This document shows, piece by piece, positions 1 through 14,200 of a stretch of 64,000 bases of DNA. Source of the stretch: Otis tarda (Eukaryota > Chordata > Aves > Otidiformes > Otididae). The position numbers were made by a program, and so were the translations under genes. The stretch is from assembly GCA_026413225.1 (NCBI GenBank), contig CM048552.1, forward strand, positions 183,492,053 to 183,556,052, given 5' to 3'. The notes below the pieces were generated by a model. The model saw only the letters and a list, made by a program, of their open reading frames with translations, searched no databases and was not told where the DNA came from. Position 1 is the first letter of the stretch. Every line of letters begins with the position of its first letter.

Positions 1-130
1 ATAAAGCCCTGGACAGCCTCAAATAGTGCAAAGTAGACCCTACTTTGAACAGCAGACTGGACAAAAAAATCTCCCAAGGTCCCTTCCAACTTAAATTATT
101 TTCTGATTTGTGCTATTTTATGATTCTGTG
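1..130 (+). mobile_element. CR1 LINE 3' tail, cut by window start
   Basis: The first 130 bases read as the 3' end of a CR1 non-LTR retrotransposon in the forward direction. A 'gcagactggac' segment is followed by 'ctcccaaggtcccttccaac', a diverged 'ttaaattattttctg' block and the terminal 'tgattctgtg' octamer-type ending. CR1 copies in birds are nearly always 5'-truncated, and only this kind of non-coding tail usually remains. The left end lies outside the window, so the true length is unknown. Mismatches in the terminal repeat suggest an older insertion. It has no coding capacity. Confidence 0.85.
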
Positions 131-1770
131 AAAGAAAAGACCTTGATATATTAGGCAGTTTTGTGGTGTAAAATGTGGGTGTGGATTCAGACACGTAAAT
201 CTAAGCATCTACAATACATGTGCCTCAATGTGAGCTGGATTGCTGAGGTCGCAATATAGTCAACAAAGATCAAGTCATTACAGAAAATGGAGTCTGCAGA
301 GGCTCATTTAAGGACAGGATGAATAGCTGTCTAGCTGCTATTGACTATAATATAGACACACACATACAGACACCTAAATTTTGGAGTAAAATTCTGGAGC
401 TGCATCCCATCAGTCAGAACTATAATATGGCTATGAAAAAGACAAATGCACCCTCCAATATGTTGCACAATATATTATTTGTGGAGGTAAAGTGATAACG
501 TTATTTTACAAGGTCTTGCAGCCATTTCTGTTTTAATTGCAGTTAACCATATTCAAGATAAATGGAAGAAGAGATGAGGGCTACTGAAATGATCAGTGGA
601 ATGTCACGAAAATCTTACTGTCTGTAAGGAATTGAGGCTCCATTTGACTTATTTATTATAGCAAAATGAGGAATGTAGTTTCTCTTTCAAAATACTTCAA
701 GAGTTAAAACAATGGTGAACATCAAGGGAACAGTGCTAGCTAGAGTCAACCCTGCCCAAGCTTACAAAAATCATTACAAACTCTACTTATATAAGCAGAA
801 ATTAAGAGTTAAAATTCTTTAGCACTAATATAAAAGACATCCTTGCAAAACAAAAACTTGTTTGTAATTTGCTAACATTCTTATTTTTGTAATTATACTT
901 ATGCCCCAACTGATAGTAATTACATATTCATTACATACATATCAGAATATATTTGGATATCCTCTTCTATCTGTCAAACATAATTTCCATATTTTCAGCA
1001 TAGTTAGGGGATAGTGACCTTACTGGTATCTTAAAAAAAATCCTTTATGCTATTATTTCCAACCTCTTAAATATCTTAATAGAAACTTACCATGAACCAC
1101 CCTCCTCGGCTTCTAAACATGTTCAAGTACATTGAATTAAAGCGTTTCAGGGATTTTTTTTTTAACGTTTTATATTAGTAACAAAAAATAAATGCCATCT
1201 TCCATGACCAAAAAAAAAAAAATGAGGTAAAATGTGGTAGCTGTAGCATTCTTCCAATCTAGACACTTTTGCGTTTTTTTACAATTAATAACCACAACTT
1301 CCTGGTTGTTCCTATGTTGGTTTTGCTCTGCACTGGAATGTTCTTTTTGGCTGTTCTTCTCATTCATCATGGATAATTAACCAAAATTCTTCCCATTTGT
1401 TTCTCTGGTCATTGCCTTGCTCTTAACCATTGGTAAATACTGCTCCTCTATTGTAAACTATGTCTATATCTACAAACATTTGAGGTCCAAGTTAAGCCTT
1501 GCAAATCATGTGTTGGACTTAAGATGTTTACATCTTCATGATACATTAGAGGTGACACTGCACTTATACACTTTTTATGTAGGTTCTGTTTTTAGCAAGA
1601 CCACTAAATAGACAGTTGCCAGTTACGTAAAAATACCTGTATTTGGGCCAAACATTGGTAAAGACATCGTGAATGACGCATATAGGGCTTTTTAGTTCAA
1701 ACAACAACAATCATTGTTGGGATGAGGTGTAACAGTTCCCAAAACCCCAAATGTTCTTCAGAATGTTTTT
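131..1770. other. Unique AT-rich non-coding stretch
   Basis: I see no gene and no recognisable transposon. It contains scattered T and A runs, including 13 A at 1210-1222. Short open frames on both strands (up to 66 codons) have low-complexity translations and no recognisable family. Confidence 0.5.
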
Positions 1771-1797
1771 GTTACATTTGTTACATTTGTTACATTT
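1771..1797. repeat. Three perfect tandem copies of a 9-mer (gttacattt)
   Basis: The 9-base unit gttacattt is repeated three times without error, directly after a T-rich stretch. It is a short minisatellite-like array with no visible function, and it could be length-polymorphic through slippage. Confidence 0.85.
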
Positions 1798-4700
1798 AAA
1801 TATCACTCTTTTTTTTTTTAATGGAGATATATAAATATATATTTGGCTAATTGTTATCCTTATTAACTCATTGATTTGATTTTATATTTTGTTAAGCTGA
1901 TGGACTGATTAATGCATACCTAAATGATGAAATCTTAATTTGTCGTCAACACAAGTTGCACCCCTGCTTTTGTATCCTCTCTCATTTAGAAGGTCTTCAA
2001 CATTTACCTCCTAATGTTAAATTTTAATTGCAGGTTTAGTTCTGTATGAAATTGCACAGACCAATGCTATGTTGTTCTCATTCACCAAACATATTTTAAG
2101 GTTTCCTATAGAAAATTTTTGAATACTTGAATAAGGGAGATAGCTTTTCCCATTTTCAACTATGCAAAAACGGGAATATAGCAAAGTTAGTGAAATCAGA
2201 CCTGTGAAAAATGCAATGTAAGTTTTTGTGGGTTGGCCTCAATCTGTTGGGAGTCTGAACTGCAAGTAAAGCCTGACCTCTAAGGACGCTCTCACAATAA
2301 GCTCTCCTTCCTAATTCAGGAACTTACAATCAGTCTCCAAATGTTTGGTCGTAAATTGGACACAAATAAATTTGAGTTAGAAATTTTCTTAATGACAGAG
2401 CTATAGGGTCCTGGAACAGATTTCCAGAAGAAATGGTGAGGAGAGACAAGGTTGTTTACTTCGAAATAGAACCTGTTAAGTTTTAAATGAATATATTTTG
2501 TCCAGTTGTCCACAAAACCAAGATAGACTCATCAACTCAATGTATCTCACCAGGTTCTACGTTCTCTGTTCCTAATTCAGAAAAATCCCTTTGGTTCAGT
2601 TCTATAAAAATCAGGCTCACACACATTGGCCCTTCTGGATTTACAGGTTAGAAATTCTGCTAAATAGCAACATCTTCTTTCACTCATTTTACTTTAGAAG
2701 TCATATTACTTCTAAACTAATTTGGTTTGCTTTCTAGAATGGACGGACATGCTTATGAAGCTAGTAATTTACACGCATTGGAAAAATCCACAGTAAAAAA
2801 GGATTGCTAAAGGTAGTCTAACAATCTTTACCTTGACACTATACAAGTAAGTCAAGGAAAGGAGCAAATTGTGTGAATATTGAAAATGTTTTTGCAGCAG
2901 CTAGATTTTATTAGATTGTGGAAGAGACTAAAGATGTTAATTATACCTAGGCTTAACACTAACTCTTGTGGTAGCCCACTAATTGCCTTCCCACAATTTG
3001 ATGAATGTCTGGTTATCATTACCCTTTGTTTATAGGCCTCCACACGAAGGAGGATGTTTCAAGAGGAGAAATGCTTTATTCCATTCCTAGCCCTAAGAGA
3101 AACTACACCAGTGACAACTGCTCTCAAAGAAGGAAATTGTTTGTGCCAATTATAGCCAGTCGGGAAGGAAGCCAGCTAAAACCTCTTATAAACACCAATG
3201 AGACTAAGTATAACCGGTTTATTCTGCTTACTATAGTGAGGTCAGTTTTTCCTGTCCCATTTTTTAAGAACTTCATGTGTATTGGGAAGAATGTGAAGAA
3301 TTCACCAACCTGTACTACAAAATGCTGTCAGAGAATTTAACATATATTAACAGTCTTCATCTGTTTTATTTTGTTCTAGTCAATGAATGAAATTGGCCCT
3401 ACAAAAGGTCCACAAGGATTAGCAAACACTTTAAATTCTCCTTTGTTCTGATGTTGAGGGCCCACGTGGCTCCTGCTTCAAATACTTTTCCATCATCATT
3501 GTGAAGTGTTTTTCATTTGGATCTTTATCATGCAATGGAAAGCTGCCTAGTTATAAATAGCAAACAATAACGGAATATCTAAACAGATGGGTAGGATGGT
3601 GGGAGAAAGTCTGCCTCTATTCCAGAATTCGCAGAGCAGATCCCTGTTCCGCAAGGGTGGCATTGTGCACCAGTTCCGCTACAGGCTGGAGGTTTGATCC
3701 CGTATGAATAAAGGCTGAGTCAATAATTGGATTTTGTTTCAGAACCCAAATCAAGAGAGCTAACTGGTTTAGATAGCACTGAAAAGAAGAGTCAGGTTTT
3801 GTTGTTAAACAGAATGAAAAAAAAAAAAGGAAAAAAAAGAATAAAAGAAAGCTTTGCTTGATACAAGCAAAATGTTTTCATTTTGTTTTTAATAAAGGCA
3901 AAGCAATTCAAAACCTCATCTACAAAAGCAGCACAGAAGTAGCTATCACTGCTCTCCTTGGCCAGTGGTGAGGACACTCACCCAGGCTGTGAGATGTCTA
4001 AACAGAAATACTTTTGCTGTCTGATAGGTTTAAATCTGAGCATCCCAGCTCCAAGAATGGTGCCCTAAACATTACATGACAGACACATCGGGGCAGGTGC
4101 TGTTTGCATAAGCAAGAATACTTTCTTAGCAACTGGACTTGAAACCCTGTTTATTTCTCTGGCAGTTTGCACAGCAGGTTATAGGTTCATTCATGTACGT
4201 AGAGTTTTTTTTTAATTTTTTTTTTAATTTTTTTCCCTTCAACCTGATGAATAAATTACTAGAGCCAAGACTCAGCAGTTTGCACAGGAGACAGTAGGAA
4301 ATAGCTCAACCTGGAACACAAGACAGTAGGGCATTCACTTAGCAAGATCCAAGGACTCTGGCCTTTTTGGATGAAGGAGCAATCCAAACCCAGTTTTACA
4401 TATTAAATAAATTCTTTAACTGTTGAGTAAATGGGAAAAGAAGAGGTTTAAGTTCCAATAGGTAGGAATGTTCTACTTATCCACAGTTTTGATTAATCTC
4501 AAATTTACACATATTTTCAAGTTGCATACATTTTTGTACTAATGTTCTGAAGGATGCCTGATCCTTATTTATGGGGACTAACAAAGTTATTCTTTTTTTT
4601 TTTTTTTTCTCATAAAGGTACTGTCATTTGTTTGTTCATTGAACTGCACAATTCTATTCCTACACTTACTTTTACAGCTGCTTTTCTCCATTCTAAACAC

Positions 4701-5591
4701 AATAAGAAGACACAGATGTGATTTTACTATCAAAGGCCCAAACAGAGCATTACAATATAAAATAATCAACAGCATCGAACACAGGGCTGCTATGTAGAAG
4801 ATGAAGTATGAGGAGTGCTGTCCTGAATAATGACAGCTGAGATGAGGTAATACGAGTGACTTGGAGACTATCAGACTCAGAGAAAGAAAGTCAAGGCTTG
4901 GTAAGAATGAATATGAGGCATTTGTTTCATTAATGAATTTATGATAATAGAGCAAGATTTACATAAACCTTTCCTCCTAAAGATACTGCTCTATTCTTCT
5001 TAATTCAGGATTTGGACCATAACCCAAATCTTTTCTTCTCTAGAAAGCAATTCCCACCCACTTTTTATGCAGAATGTTTAAAAGCCAACTGTTTCCTTGA
5101 ATTAAAGAGATCACTCCCTTTCCCAGCAAGACCATAGCTCTTGGGGTCAAAAAAAGATTTTTCTCTGTTATTTTTACCAGTATTTTGCGCCATCAGGCTC
5201 TCAACTTCGTGTAGTGCCTTTGTGTGTTACTGTAATAAAAGTAATAGTTTATAACATATAATTTGCTGAAGTCACCTGGGAAATTGCTCACAGGGGCAAT
5301 GCCTGTAAGCATTTCAAGGATACTTCATTATGTTTCTTCTCTTTCTGTCATTCCACTCAAAGCCTGCTCTCACCTTTCAGAGGAAGGTTGGCACAGGAAA
5401 AGATTCAGATCATTGGACGTGACTGAGATAAGATAGAGAAACCATGAACAACTGGAAAAGAAACTTTCAGAAAATAAAGCATACTCCTTCCTAGTCAATA
5501 AAGCTGTAGTTAAATATATGTTTTTAGGAAGCAGTCTTTGAAACTACTTTCAGCAATACAGACAGAAAAACAGAATGCAAATATTTAGCAT
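1798..5591. other. Unique AT-rich non-coding stretch with homopolymer runs
   Basis: No gene recognised. A-rich (3817-3838) and T-rich (4205-4234, 4593-4608) runs are the main low-complexity features. The longest frames, 111 codons at 3005-3340 (+) and 122 codons at 4587-4955 (-), have no recognisable domain and look like chance openings. Confidence 0.5.

Positions 5592-5618
<27 letters not shown>
5592..5618. repeat. (TA)n microsatellite
   Basis: An uninterrupted alternating TA run of about 27 bases. This simple sequence repeat is likely to vary in length between individuals. Confidence 0.95.
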
Positions 5619-5623
<5 letters not shown>

Positions 5624-6877
5624 TTTGACATACCCAAATCCTGGATGAACCACTGGATGTGTTGTTCCTCTCTTAATTGTCCTCTAACTTTGACTCGGAT
5701 ACAGAAGAGGTTAGAGTAAAAGCTATGAAGTCATTTGCTGAATCATAGCAGAGAGGGAAACAGTAAAATTTCCTATTCCCATGCTTTAAGCCATTGTTCT
5801 CTTTTTGTTATTGAGTTGTTTTCTGGTGTATTTTAAAAGATGCCAGAAGCTTACCACGAGATTAAATGGTATGTTCATTGGGAGAACCATGATCACACCG
5901 GGAACAAAGTTGTTTCATTCTATTCAAATGCTCTTCAGAAAGTCAAAAGGGTAATGCTCAAAGCCAAGACAAGCAGAATGAGTAAAGTTTGGAAACATTA
6001 GGTGATCAGTGAATGGAGCATTTGCATGCATTTTGAGTACCCATGGGTGGAGAACTCAAACCTCTCTGCTGATCAGGGAATCTTCACCTCAAACAACTAA
6101 AGCTTGCAGGGTTGTTGCATTCCCTTTCCACTGTCCCTAGGCAAAATATACCCTATTTATTTACCTATCTATCTACAAAATGATGTGAAGCACAAAACAC
6201 ACACAGCCATACTCCTCAGCATGCTGAAATCAATGAACATCTTCTGTGAGTAAGTACATTTTTTCTTTGGCCATTAAAAAGGCAATTCTGAGGAAAATAA
6301 AAGAACAGGAAAGCTGAGATTCTGCACTACTGAATTATAAAACTTCCTTTCATTTTATTATCCTTTAGATGTAGACAGATTTTTAGCAACAGCTGGTTTC
6401 ATCAGCTCCTTTAGCCTGTTATGAAGAATTGACCAAAGTTATCCACAAGTGCCCACACAGAGGACTGGTGTGAGATTAGTTATCTAAACATAGACACCAG
6501 GTATCATTTTAAGGTACCATGCTTGTACTCCAGCTGTCATTACAGAAAAGTACAGATGCTATGTAAATCCTGTGATATATCTCCTAGCCGTGTACAAATG
6601 TGTCAGGTGATGCAGGGAGTCTAGAGTATCGCTGGACATCTGTGTTTAAGCAACTTCCATTCTCATGCCTAGCTGTTCTTTCAAAAATTGGTACTTATTT
6701 TGTGTTTTTATTTAACCATCTGGTAAAAGATGCACTTTTACTGGTTCAGCAAACAATGTGCATTTACTATACAGAAGATGCAAAAAAAAAACCCAACCCC
6801 ATTTAGTTGCTCATATTTCCTGAAGAAAAAAATTACGTTAGCTTCCACTGGCTGGTTGCAGTTATTTCTCTCCACAG
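5619..6877. other. Unique non-coding stretch
   Basis: No gene or transposon recognised. It contains an A-run joined to a C-rich tail at 6782-6800, one of several similar sites in the window. Confidence 0.5.
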
Positions 6878-7113
6878 TCTACAAGAAGACAGATTTCCCT
6901 TAGAAGAGGGACTGGTAGCCTTCTCATAATTTGAATGAACAAGTGACTTTGGCATCTCTTGAGGAAGCTTGCTCTGACGCTTGCACTCAAAACGCCAAAG
7001 TTTTCTGTGTTCTCAGCACAAAGTTTATGTGGTATTTAGTTCCCAGGATCAAGGTAGTGCTTGGGAAGCTGCAGAAATGCTGGGGCATCCCTGCCATGGT
7101 CAAAAACCACAAG
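6878..7113 (+). other. Interval bounded by good splice-site matches (possible non-coding exon)
   Basis: The interval is preceded by a pyrimidine-rich acceptor-like sequence, gttatttctctccacag, ending at 6877. It is followed by a strong donor-like AAG|GTAAGG with the GT at 7114-7115. All three forward frames have a stop inside the interval, so it cannot be an internal coding exon. If real, it would be an exon of a long non-coding RNA or an untranslated exon. Such pairs also occur by chance, and I see no further support. Confidence 0.15.
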
Positions 7114-10100
7114 GTAAGGGCAGGTTCAGGGAATGACTTGGGAAATGTGTTGTGAGGGAAGCATAAGTGCTCTATTTTTTTTTCCTCAGTGGCATTTTCT
7201 GTAGTGTGCTGAAATTCATATGGCAAAAGCTTAAGACAAATTATCTTTTCTTTCTCATTTGATTTTTGTTATTTGAATCAAGATCTCTCCTAACTGCCCA
7301 CTGCAGTCTTGGATGGCTTTGCATGCAGGTTGTGCCTATTCTCCTAATTTCTTTTGATTTCCAAATGAAGATTCAATTGCAGTTAGAAAAGGCTTTTTTT
7401 TTTCCCTCCCATGTTCATAACTATTATCTAGTCAGGGAACAATCTTGCATTTGTGTCAAAATTAATTTTTTTTTGTTACTTTAAATTGTTCTCTCCTGCT
7501 GCAATTACAGCATTGCATAATGAACCCTTCATGTTTCAATATCCAGAGGGAGGTGCTTGAATAAATATTTTTAATTGCCCTTTTTGTGTTTCACAGAGGT
7601 GAGATTCCCAGGATGAAAAATGTCCAGGATGTCTTGTACTGAATTCTTTCTCTCAGATTAATTTTTATGGTACCATCCCTGATGGGACATTACCATTTCC
7701 CAGGTGAACACAGATCTTCTGTATATGCAGCCAAAATTAGAATCACCTTACAAAGATTTCAGGGGTGGGCACTTGGACCTGTTATTTGATGCCAGTAAAA
7801 CATCAAACAGTTTTCAGCTAGAATATCCTCTGATTCAGTAACATTCTGTTCATCTGCTTCAAGAGGCCACTTGGTAGATGTTTATCTTTTACTTTTAGAA
7901 GCATGAGCTGTTTTCATGTACCATTATCATTTTCAATTGCTTGCTTTCCACAAAAATTCTTTACCTTTTGGCAGGCTGAGTCAGATTTGCAAAGTGAGGT
8001 TTTCTTGTTTCTACACATTAATAATTTACCTGCATGCAAAACTGACCAGCAGCCTTCACATGGTTTACATTTAGAGGAAGAAACAACCACATTTAAAACT
8101 GAAGGCTGGCATCTAAGTGTTGCAAGTTGAATTTCCACTGAACCTGGATCCCGAGGTTCTTTCTTGCCTTCCCTAAGTTTGTGGCTTTTAATAAGGCAAA
8201 TTCTTTGCTTGTTGAGAACTGTACTTGGTTCCTTCTTTTTATCCAGTGTCTTGCTAATTAGGCATGGTTATACCTTTTCCCTTCCCTTTTAGGTTTCCAA
8301 GCAATTTTATTTCCTCCTTGCTGGTTTCTAATAGATAAAATAAGAACACAAATGCTATTTTCAGTTCCCTTTTTATGTGTTTTAAAGAAAAAAAAAAACA
8401 ACTAATTCCTAGGTTGAAATTAAAATCTCATATTTTGAGAGTAAGAAACTAGTAAATGAACAATATACAGATATAAATTCTCTTGACTAACTAAGAAAGT
8501 AAAATAAAAAACAGCAGTGGAAAAAAATGGTGAAAAACTGAGAAATAGACACTCAATTGGACTAAAAGACCATCTGTGTTCTTCCCTTCTCCTCCTGTTC
8601 TTTTTTTTCCTCCCAATTTTTTAATTTTTAATTTGTGTGTTGTGAAAGAAGCTGTGTTGTGACTCCTTGTAAACTGGAAGATCAAAACTGAAGGACACTG
8701 CCACAGGTCTTAGCGCTGAAGATGACCAGGGAATCCCCACAGAGTCAACAAAGAAAAAAGGCCACCCAAGAGACACACATGGAGGAGGTCAGCAAGTTAG
8801 TTCCCGCTCATATAGAATTAAGGGGATTTTTTCTGTTGAGTTTAAAGGGAGCAAAAGCAGGTCAAAAGATGCATTTTGTGTAAGAGTCCCAGCAGCTATT
8901 TGCTGCTTGTCCATGTGTTCGTAGCTCAAAGGGAAGGATTGTGTGTGTGCAAGGAAGGGTGGGACACTGCCCCAAGGAAGCGATAGCTTTCAGAAACATC
9001 ACTTCTTTTATCTCTCATCAGAGTGGAAATGTCAAGCCACCACATAATCATCCTAAAGCTCAAACATTTCAGATAGGAGAGACTGATGGCAAGAAAAGAA
9101 TCACCTCTGTCTACTGAATCATGCCCTGTTTATGCATTCTGCATAAAGTTCTGTGAAGGGTAACTTGTAATGATTTTTCTGGATATCCAAATGTTGTTGC
9201 CTCAGAAGCAGTTATTTTCCTCTAGGGAAAGAGAGGGAAGAAGGGGAAAATTTTTAATGTTGAAATAACCTGCGTGGATTTCTTTTCTTGTTCTGTTTAT
9301 GACCTGGTTTCTTGCTTACTGGTTGTGTTGTGGTAAGAAAAAAAACAAACAACATCGGATTGACATTGCCTCCAATATTTGTTTCTTCCATTTAAAAATA
9401 ATACTTGAAGTTCTACTGCTTCTTAATCATTCTTAAGCTGCTTGGATGTGCATATCTTGTATCTTTCTACCAAACTATTATTTTTATGCAAAGGACAAAA
9501 TACTTACTATATAGTTCCAGAAACAAAATGCCAGAAGACTGAATATGTTGCATTTTTCTTTTCATTTTTATAGTGCACTACTTGCTAAAAATGTTGTGCT
9601 GAGAAATCTGCCCATCTGCCATCCAGACAGATTTTCTGTATATTTTGATCAAGGTCCCTGCAGGTTACGATGACATTCCTCTACCCAAAAGTAGGCATCA
9701 AGGAATCCATTTTTCCTTTAGGATTCATGTAGAGAAATGCAAACACAAAGGCAGAAGCAATGTATAGAAACCCCTGAGGGAAGTTCCTCAGCTCCTAGGT
9801 CAGGCAGTTAGGACCAGCAGATTTGCCTTCCAGAGTGCTTACTTCTCTCTCCACTGACTATGTTAAATTTTAACACCATACTTTTAGATGATCTCAGGTA
9901 GGTGGATCCCACTTGAAGGATTAGGAAAGGAGGTGGTTCTCCTCTGGTAGAGTTGTTAATTATTACTCACTCTGCCCCTGACGGGAGTCGGAGATGGGGC
10001 ACCGTCATGCTCCTCGACACATAAAAGTGTTTTAATTGCTCTTGCTATTTCTCAGCCAGTCATGCATCAAGCTAGTGATGGGGCACGTAAAAGTGGTGTG

Positions 10101-11207
10101 AGATTACCATTATATGAAAAAGCATAAGGCAACAGAGTTTGGAAAAGAGAGACTGATAGACGGCAACGTGACTTCTGGAGAAACAGCACAATGAGGAGGC
10201 AGAGAGAGGCGAGATAACCAGTCCCAGCTTGGGACCATCTGGCCAGCATATAAATCCATCAGCTGGAGAGCAGAGGGAAAAAAAAAGATGGATCCAATCA
10301 AACAGCTGGAAAATCTGCAAGCCAGCCAACAATCAGCTGCATAAAAATAGGCTAAAAGCCTGTGAGACAGCAGATGGTTTTGCAGGGACCTTTGCCCCTA
10401 ATTTGGGGTTGTCTCCCACCAAATCCAGTGAGAGTTCTGTAGGAGAGGATGAGTGAAGGGCACTTGTGCCCACACTTGTCAGGCACCCACAGGGAATACC
10501 TGGTTGTCACCAGAGTAAGAGCAGAAGACACTCTTAACTTTGGTCACTGATTCAAAGCTAACCTCCAGCTATCTAAAAATTCACTTTGGAAACACAGATG
10601 AAGGAGCAATGTTAATCCTACACTCTCTGATACATCCCTAGACCTAGCATTTACCAGCTCAGTGACCATGATGGAACTGCAGAGAGGTTTTATTTGGTTT
10701 ATAGATGAGTTTAGATGAGAAATGTTTATTTCTTTTTTTTTTCTTTACCCCTCTTCCCTCACATGCTTTCTCTACTCCTTGTAAAGGTGTTTTTTTAGAC
10801 ACATGTCCACAGAGCTAGCTAAGATCTTTGGTGGTCCTCTCATCCCTACTTTGCTCTGTGTCCCATCATCTCGTCTGCACTGACTCCAGAGTTTGGACAT
10901 CCACATTAACAAGGATTCAGAGAACTTGTTTATCTCAAAGGAAAGACAATTGTAGGATGTGAATGTCATGAGGAAGTTGATGAATCTTTAGGCTTTTTTT
11001 CCCCCTTGCAATTATTACTGGCAAAAGTAAAAGGCTGTGGCTGCCCTATCCCAGCTAGGAGGAGGAAATCAGCAAAGACAGTGTCAGACAGTGGGTTGAG
11101 ATGGGCTTTGTGTTGGTAGTGCTGCTTTACATCTATACGTGTCCATGCAGTACTCACTAACAATCTTCTTGAAGCTCAACCACATGAGCAACTGCTCTGT
11201 GCAACTG
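7114..11207. other. Unique non-coding stretch
   Basis: No gene recognised. All open frames are 86 codons or shorter and overlap on both strands. A few CpGs cluster near 9975-10020. There is no identifiable transposon. Confidence 0.5.
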
Positions 11208-11220
11208 CCACTAGATGGAG
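11208..11220 (+). promoter_or_regulatory. CTCF-core-like motif
   Basis: CCACTAGATGGAG matches the vertebrate CTCF core (CCASYAGRKGGC) at 11 of the 12 core positions. A single match of this kind is expected now and then by chance in 64 kb, and occupancy cannot be judged from sequence. Confidence 0.2.
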
Positions 11221-14200
11221 AGCTTTAGATACACTCTGCGTACATCCATCTATATGCCAAGATTCAAAGGCTGGAGGGCTAGAAGGTAGCTGCATTAGCC
11301 TTAAATCTGAGCTCTAGCAAACAAAGAGCAGAAAATTATACTTAAAGATTTCTGTATCAGAGTCATCACTCCTTGCTGTGCCGAAACACAGCTTCTCAGA
11401 AAACAGAGATTCTTTATTTTGAGACTTCAAACAAGAATCTACTGCATCCATACTGAAGTTGTTCAAATGGTGGTAAATATGCATGCACTTCATTTCTCCA
11501 CAGGTTCTTGTCTGCTTGGAATTCTTGCCATTATGTTTATACTTTTACTTGTTTTAAACATTATGTGTACAATTTATAACCGAGCTTCTATCTGTGTTTT
11601 TTAATTCCTGACCTGTATTACTCTGACCTGGTGCACCTAGGAGTTGTCTGGCATTATTGGAGAAGCTAAGTGCTCGGTATGAGTTTCAGCACTTTGAATT
11701 TTTAAATAACATTTTTGTTTTAAATGCACTAATTCCATACTTAACATAGTTTAGAAGGGGGAAAAAAGGCTTTGCTAAAGTCTTCTGCCATTAATTTAAT
11801 AAGTTCCAAGGAGAGTTCAGTGCTGTCTGGTTTAATTTAAGCAGGGTTACCTTGAAATGCAGTGTTCATGACTACAGATTTGTACTTCAAAAAAAAAAGG
11901 CTGAAAATTAGTCATCAAATTGTTCCATCAAAGTCCAAAGCAATGTTAATCACCCTGCTTATGTCTTGGTCATTGCTAGTTCTACAAATTATTTGCATTA
12001 GGAAGCTGAATCCATATACTTGCCTCATCTCGCCAAGTCTTTTCTTTGCAGTGCTTTCACTAGAGGCAGAGAAATATGAGAAATATAGTAGATGAGGTTT
12101 CTCACAACAAAACAGCTTTCTTGCTATTTTTGTTCTAAGTTCAGTCCCATTTCCACATCAGGTTATTTGTGGTTGTGAATTCCCCAGAAGTCATCTGGAG
12201 GACTTGGGAGCATACAAATGAAACCTGAGGTTTTCTGCCAGTGGCATCTCTGACGTTGCTTTCCCTACTCACCAATGTACGGCAGCAGAGGACTTGTTTC
12301 CCCCATGCAGACCCCTGCATGCTTGCCCTTGCTATCTCCTTCACCCTCAGGTCTTGCCCAGACACAAGTGGACATAATGTACTGCCCCAAGGATCCCCAC
12401 TGGCCTGGCCTTATGCTGCTTGCAGGGGGTGGAAATGGATGGGAAATCCTCTGCAGAGCAGAGACAATGGGCTTATTGAATCTCCATGATTCCTGACTCA
12501 GGTGCCTGCAGGCCAAGCAGGGATTAGGGATGTGGTGTTACAGTCCTTCTCCCAGCTGCCCCACCATCTCTTGCTGAGAGGTCACCTCTTCATTTGTACC
12601 CTCTCTCTCCAAGACCTCCCCAAGTCACAGGATGTCATCGTCTGCTTCCTCCTGGCCTGCATCAAGCTGCCTGCCTGTTACGCCAGGAAAAACAAATTTC
12701 CTGGTGAGGATATAACCTGGCCTGTGGGGCTAACTTCCTCCCCTTGTCCATTTGCATATTGAAATGGGGGACTGTCAGATAGTTGCCATCAACCCAGATG
12801 CTTTCTATGCATGAAGGATGCTGTCAGAGATGCTGTACTTGGTGCCCTCCTCCTGTTACCTTCCCATTCATGTCTGAGCCCTTAACTCTCACACACCTTC
12901 CTCTCTTTGCTCACCATCATTATTTGTCCTCATGTGTCTTTTCCCTTAGCTTCCTCATCTCCCAAGGGTCCCTATTCTGACATGAAAAGAGAAGTTAAGG
13001 GTTAAGTTTGCAGAAGGTTCCTGAGCTGTTGAGAAGGATGAACGCTTTGTATTGAGTTGAGGAACTGAGTTTGCTGGAGAAATAATAAATCCCGAGTTAT
13101 TTTGGTGCCATTAATGTTCAAAAAAAAAAGAACAAAGAGAAAAGTATTGCTTTCAGAGGTAGAGACACCATTTAATGGGATGAGGTTATACGAAGTGTCA
13201 CTCGTGGTGCAGGAGACACTGTCTAGCTGGGAGGAGAGCAGGAGCTGGTGGGGAACCTCAGTGGCAGCCAGTGCAGGAACGCACTGCCTGTGAAAGGCAA
13301 TTGCAGCAATAGCTCGATGAGAGCCAGAGCAACATCTAGCTGCTCAAGATGAGGAAGATCCAGAAGTCACGGGGAGGTTTCAGGAACTCAGAAAGGAGAA
13401 AAATCTGGAGAAGGTGGCATGTTTTGCCAAATAAAATTTTGGAGACCTTTTAATATCCTTAATTTTGCTACACAAAAAAAAAACCCAAACCCCAAAAAGA
13501 GCCCCAGCACTGAAGCATCTGCTCCTGTTCATGAACTTATCAAACACATAAAGGAAAGGGAGACAGGAATCTGATCATTCTGAAGTCTGCATTTTCATAA
13601 ATATTTCCCTTTAGGAGTTTGTGAAATTGAATTTGGGTTGATAACCCTGCTTTGTTCACCCAGCCTTATATCCTCAGAGAGCAGTGAGAAAAATGAAAAG
13701 ATTTTAACAAAATGTAATCATGGCAATTCAGTACAATGGCATAGAGACAAAGATAAGATGAGAAATAAGGTACTGTTCTCTCTGCTTTCCTTGTTCTCTC
13801 ATTTAAGTGATAATTTTCATACCTTACCTTTGAAAGATATAATTACAGTAATTTGAATCTGACTATTTCTGAGAGTTATGCTATGCAGTCCTTTTTCCCC
13901 TTGACATTTGTGTCTTTTTAACTAATATACGATCTTTAATCTACTAAATAAATACGTGGGACCTGATTCTCTGCTGCGTACGTGCACTTTGTGCTTCTTG
14001 GGCAGCTAAAAGCTGCATTAATGCCAGCATAAGCAACTGCGGGAGTGCTTGCCCTGGAAAGACGGGCAATTGAAAACTATTTTAGAATTTCTAGGACCAC
14101 GATGAGGTACAAGCACTGTTGTGGAATATGCCTTACCTGGCTCTTACCGTGTAAACATTAGGCTGGTTAGCTGTTCCTAAGAACAGAATGGGAGAAGGTG

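Noticed and set aside
3691..3702. ggtttgatcccg, resembling a tRNA B-box
   Set aside because: No matching A-box at the right spacing and no cloverleaf could be formed by eye.
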